Below are positions 16,140 to 22,908 of a stretch of DNA of 64,000 nucleotides, piece after piece. The stretch lies in assembly GCF_900088825.1 (NCBI RefSeq), contig NZ_LT592170.1, positions 1,744,109-1,808,108 of the forward strand, read 5' to 3'. Every line of letters starts with the position of its first letter. The stretch's first letter is position 1. The DNA is from Thiomonas delicata. GTDB lineage: Bacteria; Pseudomonadota; Gammaproteobacteria; Burkholderiales; Burkholderiaceae_C. The position numbers were made by a program, and so were the translations under genes. Under the pieces are notes generated by a model. The model worked only from the letters and a program-made list of their open reading frames with translations. It did not search any database and was not told the DNA's origin.

Positions 16140-16158
16140 AATAGGAATCATTCTTATT
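16140..16158. promoter_or_regulatory. Putative Fur box
   Basis: AATAGGAATCATTCTTATT is a 9-1-9 palindrome with a single mismatched pair. It is AT-rich in an otherwise GC-rich region and resembles the GAATnATTC core of proteobacterial Fur sites. It lies 28 bases upstream of the di-haem peroxidase start, where it could block RNA polymerase when iron is plentiful. The divergent purU gene begins 159 bases away on the other side. Confidence 0.65.
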
Positions 16159-16281
16159 CAATGATGTGGGGTGTGTCAAGCCTCGCGAAGGGGCTATGGC
16201 GGGGCCAGTTCGGCGCCCGGCCGCAGGAACTGCTCGGCCCGGCAATTTGCAGCACGGCCTGCCTAGAATCGGTCGCTTGGG

Positions 16282-16302
16282 ATGCCGCCGCCTCGGCGGC
16301 AT
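16282..16302 (+). promoter_or_regulatory. Leader hairpin upstream of purU
   Basis: ATGCCGCCG and its exact reverse complement flank a three-base loop, forming a stable 9-bp stem that ends 14 bases before the purU ATG. No U-run follows, so it is more likely a leader structure affecting initiation or mRNA stability than a terminator. Confidence 0.35.
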
Positions 16303-16316
16303 GAACGGACCGCTGC

Positions 16317-17192
16317 ATGAACGCCAACAACAACGACTATGTCCTGACCTTGTCCTGTGCCGATGTCAAGGGCATCGTCTATGCGGTGTCGGGCCTGCTG
16401 TACCAGGCCGGCTGCAATATTCTGGATTCCCAGCAGTACGGGGATCCGGCCACGCGGCTGTTTTTCATGCGCGTGCATTTCGAGGCGCCCCCACATCTCG
16501 ACTCGGTGGAGAAGCTGGAGCCGATGTTTGCCGACATGCGCACGCGCTTTTCCATGCATGTCTCCATGCATGCCGTGGCGCGGCGCATGCGCGTGCTGAT
16601 CGCCGTGAGTCGGCAGGCGCACTGTCTCAACGATTTGCTGTTCCGCTGGCGCGCCGGCCAGTTGCCGATGGAGGTGGTCGGCGTGATCTCGAACCATGCG
16701 GACTGTGCGGCGCTGGCCGGGCATTACGACGTGCCATTCCACCATGCGCCGCTGCAACCGGGGGCGGACATGCAGAGCAGACGGGCCCAGGAACAGCGCA
16801 TGGCCACATTGATGCGGGAACAGCATGTCGAACTGCTGATCCTGGCGCGTTACATGCAGATCCTGAGCCCGGAGTTCTGCGCCGAGGTGCAGGGCAGGGC
16901 CATCAACATCCACCATTCCTTTCTGCCAAGCTTCAAGGGCGCCAGGCCCTATGCCCAGGCGCACGAACGGGGGGTCAAGCTCATCGGTGCCACCGCGCAC
17001 TACGTCACGCCGGATCTGGACGAAGGTCCCATCATCGAGCAGGATGTGGAGCGGGTGGACCATGGCCTGGATGCCGAAGCCCTCACGGCCGCAGGGCAGG
17101 ATGTTGAAAATCAGGTTCTTGCGCGCGCCGTGCGCTGGCATGTGGAGCACCGCATCCTGATGAACGGCCACAAGACGGTGGTGTTCAAATGA
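16317..17192 (+). CDS. purU: Formyltetrahydrofolate deformylase
   Basis: A 291-aa cytoplasmic enzyme that hydrolyses 10-formyl-THF to formate and THF, supplying formate for purine synthesis and balancing the one-carbon pool. An N-terminal ACT domain (about 8-85, starting YVLTLSCADVKGIVYAVSG) precedes the formyltransferase-type catalytic domain, with the triad Asn197, His199 (AINIHHSFLPSF) and Asp235 (TPDLDEGPII). Length is normal. It is followed after 72 bases by an unrelated SnoaL-like gene; no operon partner in one-carbon metabolism is adjacent. Confidence 0.93.
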   Translation: MNANNNDYVLTLSCADVKGIVYAVSGLLYQAGCNILDSQQYGDPATRLFFMRVHFEAPPHLDSVEKLEPMFADMRTRFSMHVSMHAVARRMRVLIAVSRQAHCLNDLLFRWRAGQLPMEVVGVISNHADCAALAGHYDVPFHHAPLQPGADMQSRRAQEQRMATLMREQHVELLILARYMQILSPEFCAEVQGRAINIHHSFLPSFKGARPYAQAHERGVKLIGATAHYVTPDLDEGPIIEQDVERVDHGLDAEALTAAGQDVENQVLARAVRWHVEHRILMNGHKTVVFK

Positions 17193-17264
17193 AGCCCGGC
17201 GTGCGGACTCCGGGCCGCATCCTGCCGCACCCAGCAAAACGTCACCCTTGACAGGAGCGTCTTC

Positions 17265-17717
17265 ATGCCACGATCGACATCCGCCCGCGCCGGCCTGCAA
17301 AGCTCGGCGGAGGCCGCCGAGACGGTTTTCTACGAGGCGCTGCAAGCCGCCGATGTCGACATGCTCATGCGTGTCTGGGCCGACGAGGACGATCTGGTCT
17401 GCGTCCATCCGGGCGGTCCGCGCATTGTCGGGGCGGCCGCCATTCGCGCCAGCTTCGAGCAGATCCTCTCTCGCGGGGTCTTGCGCATCACGCCCGAGCG
17501 CGTCCTGAGGACCAACACCCTCAGTTGCGCCGTGCACAGCGTCGTCGAAAGGGTGCAGATGCAGGCAGACCCCGGGGACACGAAATTTGCCTTCGTGTTG
17601 GCCACCAACATCTATATCAAGACCCCCGACGGTTGGCGCATGGTGTTGCACCACGCCAGTCCGGGCACGGCACACGAGGTGGCCGAGGTCATCGCCACCG
17701 CGGAGCGGCTGCATTGA
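17265..17717 (+). CDS. SnoaL-like / NTF2-fold protein
   Basis: A 150-aa protein with the NTF2-like pattern: helix AAETVFYEALQAADVDMLMR, then WADEDDLVCVHPGG, the GAAAIRASF segment, and C-terminal strands ending NIYIKTPDGWRMVLHHASP. This matches small DUF4440/SnoaL-like proteins widespread in Burkholderiales, whose substrates are generally unknown. A CAGGAG ribosome binding site precedes the ATG at 17265. It lies 20 bases before the YheT-type hydrolase gene and may be co-transcribed with it. Confidence 0.7.
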   Translation: MPRSTSARAGLQSSAEAAETVFYEALQAADVDMLMRVWADEDDLVCVHPGGPRIVGAAAIRASFEQILSRGVLRITPERVLRTNTLSCAVHSVVERVQMQADPGDTKFAFVLATNIYIKTPDGWRMVLHHASPGTAHEVAEVIATAERLH

Positions 17718-17737
17718 CGCCCCACTCCGGCGCTGAG

Positions 17738-18751
17738 ATGCCGGGCGAAGGCCGCGGCGATACGCTCGATCACGTCTTGACGCCTTACGCGGCGCCGCGC
17801 TGGCTGCCAGGAGGCCAGGCGCAGACCATCTGGCCGGCCCTGTTTTCCCGCCCTGCGCCCCACACGGATCGATGCGTCTGGGTACGCCAGCGCTGGGATA
17901 CGCCGGACGGCGACTTCATCGACGTGGATCGGATCGACGCGGCACGGGCTGGAGCGGGGCCGCTGCTGATCATGTTTCACGGCCTCGAAGGTTCGAGCCG
18001 GAGCCACTATGCGCGGGCCATGGCTCATGCCTGCCTGCGGGCAGGATGGAATCTTGCCGTACCCCATTTCAGAGGTTGCTCGGGGGAGCCGAACCGCGCG
18101 CCGCGCGCCTATCACTCGGGCGACTGGCAGGAGATCGACTGGATCTTGCGCCGGTTTGGAGTCTCGCATCCGGGCCCGCGCTACGCGGCCGGAGTCTCAT
18201 TGGGCGGTAACGCCTTGCTGCGCTGGGCCGAAGAGTCGGGCCACAGCGCAGCAACCGAGGTGCAGGCGGTGGCCAGCATCAGCGCGCCCATCGATCTCGC
18301 CGCCGGCGGAGATGCCATTTCGCGCGGCTTCAACCGGATGGTGTACACGCGCATGTTCCTGCGCACGCTCAAGCCCAAGGCCATCGCCATGGTGCGCCGC
18401 CATCCGGGCTTGGCGGATGTGCATGCCATCGCGGCGGCGAGCGACCTGTACGCCTTCGACAGTGCCTTCACAGCTCCCGTGCACGGTTTTCGTGACGCCG
18501 ACGACTACTGGCGCCGGGCGTCCAGCAAGCCACAGCTGGCTTCGATCCGTGTGCCCGCCCTGGTCCTCAATGCGCGCAACGACCCTTTCTTGCCGCCGTC
18601 TGCCTTGCCGGCGCCCGGCGAAATCGCGCCGCGCGTGTGGCTGGAACAGCCCGAGCAGGGCGGCCATGCCGGCTTCGCGCAGGGTGGCTTCCCGGGACTG
18701 CTGGGTTGGATGCCACAACGCGTGCTGCATTTTTTTCGCCACGGCCGGTGA
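17738..18751 (+). CDS. YheT-family alpha/beta hydrolase
   Basis: A 337-aa serine hydrolase: oxyanion motif FHGLEGSS at 80-87, nucleophile elbow GVSLGGN with Ser154, acidic residue in NARNDPF and catalytic His in GGHAGF. This is the YheT/ABHD1-3 group of predicted esterases or lipases acting on medium-chain esters or phospholipids. The ATG at 17738 was chosen; a TTG overlapping the previous stop is possible. A DUF-type gene follows after one base. Confidence 0.8.
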   Translation: MPGEGRGDTLDHVLTPYAAPRWLPGGQAQTIWPALFSRPAPHTDRCVWVRQRWDTPDGDFIDVDRIDAARAGAGPLLIMFHGLEGSSRSHYARAMAHACLRAGWNLAVPHFRGCSGEPNRAPRAYHSGDWQEIDWILRRFGVSHPGPRYAAGVSLGGNALLRWAEESGHSAATEVQAVASISAPIDLAAGGDAISRGFNRMVYTRMFLRTLKPKAIAMVRRHPGLADVHAIAAASDLYAFDSAFTAPVHGFRDADDYWRRASSKPQLASIRVPALVLNARNDPFLPPSALPAPGEIAPRVWLEQPEQGGHAGFAQGGFPGLLGWMPQRVLHFFRHGR

Positions 18752-18752
18752 G

Positions 18753-19370
18753 ATGGATCCACTCGTGCAGAAAGCCCTGCAGCGTTGGCCGGACGTACCC
18801 GCCTGCACCGGCTGGCTGGCGTTGGACGCAAGGGGGCAATGGTGGATTCGCGACGCCGAGGTCCATCCCTGGCCGCGCCAGGGCGATGGCCGCCTGGACA
18901 AGGTCGGAGCCAGCCGAATTCAGCACGAGAAGCTGGTGGAATTCATCCAACGCAACTACGCCGCAGATCCACAGGGCTACTGGTTTTTCCAGAACGGGCC
19001 GCAGCGGGTGTACGTGGATCTGGAGGCCGCGCCCCTGATCCTGCGGCTGCACGGCATGGAGGACGGAGGCTTGCAACCTTCTTGGTCGGCGCAAACCGGC
19101 CAGGCTTGTGTGACGACGGCCGGCTATGTCGACGAGAACGGGCGCTTGTTCTTTGCGACGACGGCGGGTCCCGCCATCATGCACAGCCTCGACACGGGTT
19201 TGCTCGCACCCTGGCTTGACGATGCGCTTCAAACCCTGGCCTTGCCGGGATGCGAGGCGCTGCGGCTGGAGCGCGTTCATTTCGGCGATTTGCAGCGCGT
19301 GCTTGGATTTCGCACGCGTCCATCCATCGACTTGTACGCCGGGCGCGAGCCGCCTGTGGGTACCGCATAA
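18753..19370 (+). CDS. Conserved DUF2946-like protein of unknown function
   Basis: A 205-aa soluble protein starting one base after the hydrolase stop, so the pair is almost certainly co-transcribed. It shows strands and turns such as GWLALDARGQWWIRD, QGYWFFQNGPQRVYVDLEAA and a Tyr/Gly-rich middle, with no signal peptide or membrane segment. Similar proteins follow YheT-type hydrolase genes in Burkholderiales, where they carry a DUF name (DUF2944/2946 from memory, not checked). The role is unknown. A strong terminator follows directly. Confidence 0.6.
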   Translation: MDPLVQKALQRWPDVPACTGWLALDARGQWWIRDAEVHPWPRQGDGRLDKVGASRIQHEKLVEFIQRNYAADPQGYWFFQNGPQRVYVDLEAAPLILRLHGMEDGGLQPSWSAQTGQACVTTAGYVDENGRLFFATTAGPAIMHSLDTGLLAPWLDDALQTLALPGCEALRLERVHFGDLQRVLGFRTRPSIDLYAGREPPVGTA

Positions 19371-19371
19371 G

Positions 19372-19398
19372 AGAAAACCCGCACGAAGCGGGTTTTCT
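19372..19398 (+). terminator. Intrinsic terminator after hydrolase/DUF operon
   Basis: AGAAAACCCGC and its exact reverse complement flank the loop ACGAA. The plus strand ends in TTTTCT, a U-rich tail. The site immediately follows the stop at 19370; it could also act on leftward transcripts from the cytochrome c gene. Confidence 0.85.
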
Positions 19399-19481
19399 GG
19401 GTTTCCTGTGCCTTGCCTGGGCGTTGCGCGCACCGGGGCGGCCTGTGCGCAAATCGCGCAGGCTGGCTGGAAAGCGCAGCC

Positions 19482-20117
19482 CTACTTGGATTGGGCCACC
19501 ATATAGTCCACGGCGGCCTTGACGTCCGCATCGCTCGCGGTGCTGCCGCCCTTGGGGGGCATCATGCCGAGTTTGCCGGTGAAGCCGTGGATCGCGCGGT
19601 CATACAGCACGGGCACCCCTTGCGCGATGATGGGCCCCCAAGCCGCCTTGTCACCCACCTTGGGGGCACCCGCGACACCGGTGCCGTGGCAGGCGATGCA
19701 GGTCGACTCGTACAACTTCTTTCCAGCATCGGCGCTGGCGACCATCGCCGCGCCGCCCGTCGCAGCGGCAGCCGACGCGCCACCGGCGGCCGGCCCGGAT
19801 GCGGATGCCGTCGCGGTGGCGGAAGCCGTCGGCGCTGCGCTCGACATCGACGCTGCATTGGCCTGCGATGCGGCTTGCGCGCTCGACGCCACGGCGACCT
19901 GGCCGACCGGTGCGATACGTTCGTTCACCGCTGCCGTCGACAGCGAGGCCGAGCCGGCCGGAGGCACGGTTTCATCCGAAATGAAATGCACGATCAGCAA
20001 CAGGATGATGATCGGCGTTGCAAAGCCGATCAGCAGAATGAGGATGGTCTTGCGCAGCGTGGGGGCAAAAGGCAGATCGCCGCTTTCGTTGGAAGGCTTG
20101 GGTTGATGTGCGCTCAT
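19482..20117 (-). CDS. Membrane-anchored cytochrome c (c5-like)
   Basis: A 211-aa protein. One N-terminal transmembrane helix (about 24-46, TILILLIGFATPIIILLLIV) anchors it, then an Ala/Ser/Thr-rich linker (about 75-128) extends into the periplasm, and a single-haem domain follows with CIACH (140-144) and the Met ligand in GMMPPKGG. This is a diffusible-type class I cytochrome held at the inner membrane, likely shuttling electrons between the bc1 complex and oxidases. The ATG at 20117 is chosen; the 59 codons upstream do not fit. It is monocistronic and converges on the hydrolase operon. Confidence 0.85.
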   Translation of the reverse strand: MSAHQPKPSNESGDLPFAPTLRKTILILLIGFATPIIILLLIVHFISDETVPPAGSASLSTAAVNERIAPVGQVAVASSAQAASQANAASMSSAAPTASATATASASGPAAGGASAAAATGGAAMVASADAGKKLYESTCIACHGTGVAGAPKVGDKAAWGPIIAQGVPVLYDRAIHGFTGKLGMMPPKGGSTASDADVKAAVDYMVAQSK

Positions 20118-20341
20118 GATTGTCGATGCAAAGAAGGGGACAAGGTCAAGTTGGTGCAACCGGCAGCATGATATGGCCTGCGCGCATCGTTTTGGGTGCC
20201 GTCTCCGGCCGCAGAGCAACTGATACACTTGCACGTTGATTTCCGTCACCAAAGGCGGAACACGACGCGGTTGCCACGCATCGGCAGTCGCCAATCACGG
20301 AGTCCGCTATAGCAGGGGCTCGCAGAATTGTGTCAAGCATT

Positions 20342-20417
20342 GCGCCCGTAGCTCAGTGGATAGAGTATTGGCCTCCGAAGCCAAGGGCCGCTGGTTCGAT
20401 TCCAGCCGGGCGCGCCA
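20342..20417 (+). tRNA. tRNA-Arg (anticodon CCG)
   Basis: A 76-base cloverleaf with acceptor GCGCCCG/CGGGCGC, D-arm AGCTCAGTGGATAGAGT, anticodon loop CTCCGAA (CCG, reading CGG Arg codons), T-arm with GGTTCGATTCC, discriminator G and encoded CCA. It is followed by a bidirectional terminator shared with the cold-shock gene. Confidence 0.95.
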
Positions 20418-20448
20418 GAAAATCGTTGCCATGAGGCGCATGTAGGCG

Positions 20449-20478
20449 AAAAAAAACGCAGCCGAGGCTGCGTTTTTT
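20449..20478. terminator. Bidirectional terminator between tRNA-Arg and cold-shock gene
   Basis: CGCAGC and GCTGCG flank CGAG, with an A-run of 6 or more bases on the left and a T-run of 6 on the right. It terminates tRNA-Arg on the plus strand and the cold-shock gene on the minus strand. Confidence 0.9.
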
Positions 20479-20505
20479 CATCGCGCATGGCGCGCGACAT
20501 GCATG

Positions 20506-20715
20506 TCAGAGCGGGCGGATGTTCGCAGCCTGCAAGCCTTTTTGGCCTTGTTTGACTTCGAATTGAACGCGCTGATTCTCGGTCAGGGTCTTGAAGCCAC
20601 TGCCTTGAATTTCGCTGAAATGGGCGAAGAGGTCGGCTTCGCCGCCATCCTGGGCGATGAAACCAAAGCCCTTGCCTTCGTTAAACCATTTCACGGTGCC
20701 TGTTTGAGTCGTCAT
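20506..20715 (-). CDS. Cold-shock domain protein
   Basis: A 69-aa CspA-family protein. It has RNP1-like KGFGFIAQ and RNP2-like DLFAHFSEI, which bind single-stranded RNA or DNA, and starts [15 protein letters not shown]. Such proteins melt RNA structure and help translation, often after cold shift or in stationary phase. The ATG at 20715 is the standard start. The approximately 300-base gap to the next gene (20716-21016) holds its promoter and a probable long 5' leader, as is usual for csp genes; I see no further gene there. Confidence 0.93.
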   Translation of the reverse strand: MTTQTGTVKWFNEGKGFGFIAQDGGEADLFAHFSEIQGSGFKTLTENQRVQFEVKQGQKGLQAANIRPL

Positions 20716-21016
20716 ATCAGTTCCATATACAAGTGATGCGCAGCACATGCCAGCGCAATGCAGAAACACGCAAGAAAATCACTTGGGGAAATCGACTGGG
20801 CCTGTCACAGGACACAGCAGAGGCCTACAAAACGACGGTCTATTGCATATCTACAAGGCGAAGGATACTGCTTTTTCGGTTTTCGTGCTTGCCTATCTAT
20901 TTTTGTCCCGCATACGAGACGGTTCGGCCTTACCGCGGCAGGGCGCAAGCAGTCCCTGCGGGAGGTCAAGCGAAGTTCGGCGCGGTCCTCCCGGGCTCCC
21001 GCGCACAATGGCGTGC

Positions 21017-21865
21017 ATGAAACCACCCCAGAGACTGCAATCCCTGATTGAGGAAGGCCTGATCGACACGGTCGTCCGTCAGCTAATGAGCGGCAAGGAG
21101 GCCATGGTCTATGTCGTGCGCTGCGGCGACGAGACCCGTTGCGCCAAGATTTACAAGGAGGCCACGCAGCGCAGTTTCCGGCAGGCCGTGGACTACACCG
21201 AGAACCGCAAGGTCAAGAACACCCGCCAAGCACGCGCGATGGCCAAAGGCACGCATTTCGGCCGCCAGGCGCAGGAAGACGCCTGGCAGAGAGCCGAGGT
21301 CGACGCGCTGTACCGCCTCGCCGCAGTTGGCGTGCGCGTGCCCAAGCCCCACAACTTCTGTGACGGCGTGCTGTTGATGGAACTCGTGGCCGACGAAAAT
21401 GGCGACGCCGCGCCGCGCCTGAACGATGTCGTGTTCGCTCCCGAGCAGGCACGCGCCCATCATGCCACCCTGCTCAAGGAGGTCGTGCGCATGCTGTGTG
21501 CCGGGATCGTGCATGGTGACCTCTCCGAGTTCAACATCCTGCTGGGGGCGGATGGGCCCGTGATCATCGATCTACCCCAGGCGGTGGATGCCGCCGGCAA
21601 CAATCACGCCAATCGCCTGCTGTTGCGCGACGTTGCCAACCTGCGCAACTTCTTCGGGCGTTTTGCGCCGGAACTGCTGCAGACGGAGTATGGGCACGAG
21701 ATCTGGGATCTGTATCAACGCGGCGTTCTTCACACCGAGGTCGCGCTCACCGGCCGCTTCGAGCATCAACACGGCGCGGTCGACGTCAGCGGTGTTCTGC
21801 GCGAGATCGACGACACACGGGTCGAGCAGGCGGCACGCCTGCTGCGGCTGCGGAGCGGGGCATGA
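21017..21865 (+). CDS. RIO-type serine/threonine protein kinase
   Basis: A 282-aa kinase of the atypical RIO family. The ATP-binding Lys is K44 in CAKIYKEA, the catalytic loop is IVHGDLSEFNILL (Asp168, Asn173), and the metal-binding loop IIDLPQAV has Asp185. The N-terminal GKEAMVYVV forms the flexible nucleotide loop. RIO kinases are known for ribosome maturation in eukaryotes and archaea; the role of bacterial members is largely undefined. The ATG at 21017 was chosen; ATG 21008 would add three residues. It is monocistronic. Confidence 0.8.
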   Translation: MKPPQRLQSLIEEGLIDTVVRQLMSGKEAMVYVVRCGDETRCAKIYKEATQRSFRQAVDYTENRKVKNTRQARAMAKGTHFGRQAQEDAWQRAEVDALYRLAAVGVRVPKPHNFCDGVLLMELVADENGDAAPRLNDVVFAPEQARAHHATLLKEVVRMLCAGIVHGDLSEFNILLGADGPVIIDLPQAVDAAGNNHANRLLLRDVANLRNFFGRFAPELLQTEYGHEIWDLYQRGVLHTEVALTGRFEHQHGAVDVSGVLREIDDTRVEQAARLLRLRSGA

Positions 21866-21939
21866 CCCGGAGGGGTTTGTATCGCCTCGAGCCGGCTCCA
21901 GTTGTGCCTACGAGCGCTGAAAAACCTCCAAGCACATCC

Positions 21940-22059
21940 CTATTTTTTGCGCCTGCGTTGACGGGCACGCCACAGCGTGAACAGCACCAGCATGAGGGCC
22001 ATGCCGCCGTAGATGTAGAGCATCAGATCGATGTGTGCGGAAAACCAGTTGGTGTTCAT
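21940..22059 (-). CDS. 39-aa single-pass membrane miniprotein
   Basis: The frame encodes MNTNWFSAHIDLMLYIYGG, continues with a hydrophobic stretch to TLW, and ends in a basic tail RARQRRRKK. One transmembrane helix (about 11-30) with an Arg/Lys-rich cytoplasmic end is a common design for regulatory or complex-stabilising miniproteins. The ribosome binding site is weak. It lies downstream of, and on the same strand as, the O-methyltransferase gene, 108 bases away. Function unknown. The clean topology and codon choice argue for a real gene. Confidence 0.5.
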   Translation of the reverse strand: MNTNWFSAHIDLMLYIYGGMALMLVLFTLWRARQRRRKK

Positions 22060-22167
22060 GAATGACGCGGTCGTGAAGTTTGGGTTGATCGAGGGGGCGG
22101 GGCCTGGAGGCGTCGCGGGGATCGTTGCATGGGCGCGTCACCGAGGCGCGTGTGGTGACTTGCAGGC

Positions 22168-22830
22168 TCAGCGCTTGCGCGCGAGCGTCAGGCCGTCGCC
22201 GACCGTCAGCAGCGCGAGGTCGACGCGCACGTCGTGGTGGAGTTTGGCATTCAGCGCCTGCAGTGCGGCCGTATCGGCGTCCTTCGCCGGGTGCGCCACG
22301 GCACCGCCCCAGAGCATGTTGTCGAAGGCAATCAGGCCGCCCGCGCGCACCAGATCGAGGCACCGCTCGTAATAGTGGGGGTAGTTCACTTTGTCGGCGT
22401 CGATGAAGGCGAAGTCGTAACTTCCGGCCTCGCCTGCAGACAAGCGCGCCTCAAGCGTCTGCAGCGCCGGTGCCAGGACGAGCTCGATCTTGTGGTCGAC
22501 CCCGGCTTGGCTCCAGAAGGGCCGTCCGATGCCGGTGTACGCGTCGTTGATGTCGCAAGCCAGCACATGGCCATCGGCGGGCAGCGCCAAGGCTACAGTC
22601 AGAGCACTGTAGCCGGTGAACGTCCCGATCTCGATCGTGCGGCGCGCGCCCAGCATCTTGACCAGCAGACCCATGAACTGGCCCTGGTCGGGCGCAATCT
22701 GCATCCCGGCTTGCGGATGGTCGCGGGTGGCCTCGCGCAGCGCCTTTTGCGCCGGGTGCTCGCGCAGCGAGTGGTCGAGAACGTACTGGAAAAGCCGATC
22801 GTCAATCGGCAGGGTTCGAAGCGACATCAT
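22168..22830 (-). CDS. Class I SAM-dependent O-methyltransferase
   Basis: A 220-aa protein of the caffeoyl-CoA O-methyltransferase-like family. It has the SAM-binding loop TIEIGTFTGYSALTVALALP, the acidic VLACDIND strand, and the metal/catalytic FIDADKVNY motif followed by FDNMLWGG. Family members use a divalent cation and methylate catechol-like hydroxyls; the bacterial substrate is usually unknown. It starts MMSLRTLPIDD at 22830 (the second Met is equally possible). It may be co-transcribed with the small membrane protein at 21940-22059. Confidence 0.85.
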   Translation of the reverse strand: MMSLRTLPIDDRLFQYVLDHSLREHPAQKALREATRDHPQAGMQIAPDQGQFMGLLVKMLGARRTIEIGTFTGYSALTVALALPADGHVLACDINDAYTGIGRPFWSQAGVDHKIELVLAPALQTLEARLSAGEAGSYDFAFIDADKVNYPHYYERCLDLVRAGGLIAFDNMLWGGAVAHPAKDADTAALQALNAKLHHDVRVDLALLTVGDGLTLARKR

Positions 22831-22908
22831 TCAGCCCTCGGTCGTGTTCCGGACCCATCGGATCAGGCCATGTTTGGCGCGGCATGTCCCCGGAATCGGA
22901 ACTTGAGC

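Noticed and set aside
22137-22159. GTCACC/GGTGAC inverted repeat after the O-methyltransferase gene
   Set aside because: Six-pair stem with an 11-base loop and no U-run could occur by chance.
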